The notes under the pieces were generated by a model that saw only the letters and a program-made list of their open reading frames with translations, did no database searches and was not told where the DNA came from. Positions 62,911-64,000 of a stretch of 64,000 nucleotides of DNA are shown here, one piece after another. Source of the DNA: Phymatolithon calcareum. Taxonomy: Eukaryota > Rhodophyta > Florideophyceae > Hapalidiales. Positions within the stretch are counted from its first letter, which is position 1, and every line of letters begins with the position of its first letter. The DNA lies in assembly GCA_977006965.1 (NCBI GenBank), contig OZ345385.1, positions 1,364,001-1,428,000 of the forward strand, read 5' to 3'. A program made the position numbers and the translations under genes.

Positions 62911-63708
62911 TTAGGCTTCCCAAGGCCTCTCTGGTAGCCGACGATATAGAGTTACCTTTCCTAACTCCGGCCCTCTGTCGAGACCCATTGTCACTTCCGC
63001 ACCCTCCTCACTACGCTCATCGAACATGTGAGATGCTACTTCCCATTTCCCGCTGCGGTCTGCCAGCTCAACTTTGGCCAGACGCCGAAGCAAAAGGTCA
63101 ACAGCATCGCATTTGCGAGCCTTTCTCAGTCCTATATCAGCAATCAATAAGTCCACAGCCGAAGCTATAGTCTCACTCTCATACCGATTTCGGTCCGATT
63201 TGAAATTATGGGTGCGCACGTAATCAGTCACCGTTTGTGTGCGGCTGAAGATAGTTTCCAGCCGCTCATCAGCCACCCTCTTTCGAACAGGTAGACTAAA
63301 GTAATAAGGTGCCTCTTCCTTGCGTCTCCAAAACTTGTTGCGTTTTCGCTTCTCCCGCTTTTGCCTTTGTCCCCTGCGGGTGCGCCCTCGGCTATAATCC
63401 GAATCAGAGTCCACCGAGTCGTTCGAGGTTGAGCAATCCTCAGATGAGCTACTGTAACGACGCCTCCTTCTATCGCGCCTCCCCCTTTCCTTCTGTCGGT
63501 CCCATCTCCGACTTTTTATGCTTTCACTGTCGCTCGACGAGTCGTCGTCGTCCGAGTCTGGATCACCGTTCTGACGGGCTTTCACTCGGTCCACGAAGAT
63601 TTTCCGGCCCTTCGGATCACGACCTTTCTGAAACCACTCAGTAAGCATTTTAACTTGCTTGGCCAGCTCGGCCAGGCTAGAGGCAGTCTCGCCTTCATCC
63701 TCTCCCAC
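62911..63708 (-). CDS. DIRS Gag-like ORF
   Basis: A 265-residue frame from ATG 63708 to TAA 62911. It has an N-terminal acidic/coiled segment (AELAKQVKMLTEWFQKGRDP), a Ser/Asp-rich then Arg-rich low-complexity middle (residues about 55-125), and a helical C-terminal part (ETIASAVDLLIADIGLRKAR, VDLLLRRLAKVELA). It is positioned where the structural Gag-like ORF of DIRS elements lies. No zinc knuckle is visible. A further open stretch (62,923-62,708, another frame, SLNPLARGQIISIDDPILAT) may be its original continuation. Confidence 0.65.
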   Translation of the reverse strand: MGEDEGETASSLAELAKQVKMLTEWFQKGRDPKGRKIFVDRVKARQNGDPDSDDDDSSSDSESIKSRRWDRQKERGRRDRRRRRYSSSSEDCSTSNDSVDSDSDYSRGRTRRGQRQKREKRKRNKFWRRKEEAPYYFSLPVRKRVADERLETIFSRTQTVTDYVRTHNFKSDRNRYESETIASAVDLLIADIGLRKARKCDAVDLLLRRLAKVELADRSGKWEVASHMFDERSEEGAEVTMGLDRGPELGKVTLYRRLPERPWEA

Positions 63709-63737
63709 TTTGTCACTCTTATCAGACTCCTCCTCGA

Positions 63738-63980
63738 CTATGCCAGCCTTCGTTGTCTTTTCCGGTACTCGCGACGGTCCCGCACTAGACGGTCCCGCCC
63801 TAGACGAACCCTTGCGGGCTTCTTTTTGCGAGACGAGTCCGCACGAGGCGTAATCACCACACAGCTCTCACGAGAATGGTCCCTCGACGGTTCCTCCACG
63901 AATTTCTCCGCAGCACCTCCATCTTTCCCGTCACTCTCGAGAGCGATAGTTGGGAGGTTGCCTTCCACAATGTTCAACAT
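63738..63980 (-). CDS. Upstream ORF of the DIRS element
   Basis: An 80-residue frame with an acidic first half (PTIALESDGKDGGAAEKF) and a very basic C-terminus (SRKKKPARVRLGRDRLVRDR). It lies 30 bp upstream of the Gag-like start in a different frame, so it could be the true N-terminus of Gag after a frame change. It reaches almost to the window edge. Confidence 0.4.
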   Translation of the reverse strand: MLNIVEGNLPTIALESDGKDGGAAEKFVEEPSRDHSRESCVVITPRADSSRKKKPARVRLGRDRLVRDRREYRKRQRRLA

Positions 63981-64000
63981 GACGTCCCAGACATCATTAG

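Larger units (their letters stand above)
60000..64000 (-). mobile_element. DIRS-type tyrosine-recombinase retrotransposon, incomplete at the right edge
   Basis: The minus-strand order is acidic/SR-rich Gag-like ORF (63.7-62.9 kb), reverse transcriptase plus RNase H (62.55-61.14 kb) and tyrosine recombinase (61.18-60.22 kb). This order and the recombinase in place of a DDE integrase define the DIRS group. The stretch 60,000-60,220 contains CCTCAATTGAGGACC-like dyads and may be terminal. The other terminus lies outside the window, so split terminal repeats cannot be checked. The copy is defective (two in-frame TAG codons, one frame change, one altered catalytic residue). Confidence 0.85.

Overview
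This window is nuclear DNA from a eukaryote, probably a unicellular or algal lineage with few introns. The evidence is a SNF5-type chromatin subunit, a NIT2-type omega-amidase, a long-form tRNase Z remnant, short GT-AG introns, DIRS, LINE and Mutator-type transposable elements, and no operons. A red-algal or similar intron-poor protist would fit, but the lineage cannot be fixed from sequence alone. The window is repeat-rich, and almost every recognisable gene carries a frameshift, an in-frame stop or an insertion. The region is therefore either decaying or assembled with residual indel errors.

Positions 1-9.9 kb hold short tandem arrays, an ORF made of 27-residue repeats, two LINE reverse-transcriptase scraps, a split zinc-finger/SAP-domain gene, the N-terminal half of a tRNase Z gene, and a Gly/Met-rich gene on the minus strand.

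Positions 9,883-31,104 hold three head-to-tail copies of a 7.07-kb unit that are nearly identical. Each unit carries a SNF5-like gene, a small coiled-coil gene, a NIT2 gene and the two divergent promoter regions. The left breakpoint lies 50 bp inside the Gly/Met-rich gene and the right breakpoint about 276 bp inside an NAD+-dependent DNA ligase gene. Each internal junction therefore joins two truncated gene fronts. The only complete ligase gene follows copy 3 (30,828-34,001).

Positions 34-41.4 kb hold a quinone-oxidoreductase (MDR) gene on the minus strand. It is split by a Mutator-like element with about 293-bp terminal inverted repeats and a perfect 9-bp target duplication. A separate 807-bp TTAA-flanked element has inserted 8 bp from the end of the Mutator-like element. 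Removing both on paper joins the oxidoreductase reading frame.

Positions 41.4-60 kb are mostly gene-poor. They hold G-rich and pentamer satellites, palindromes, LINE reverse-transcriptase fragments, a WD40 pseudogene, and six members of a 5'-truncated retroposon family with a (TTC)n tail and clear target-site duplications. Positions 60-64 kb hold a DIRS-type tyrosine-recombinase retrotransposon on the minus strand, running off the right edge.

One pattern crosses the regions. The stops that interrupt otherwise open frames are mostly TAG, while the confident gene ends use TGA or TAA.
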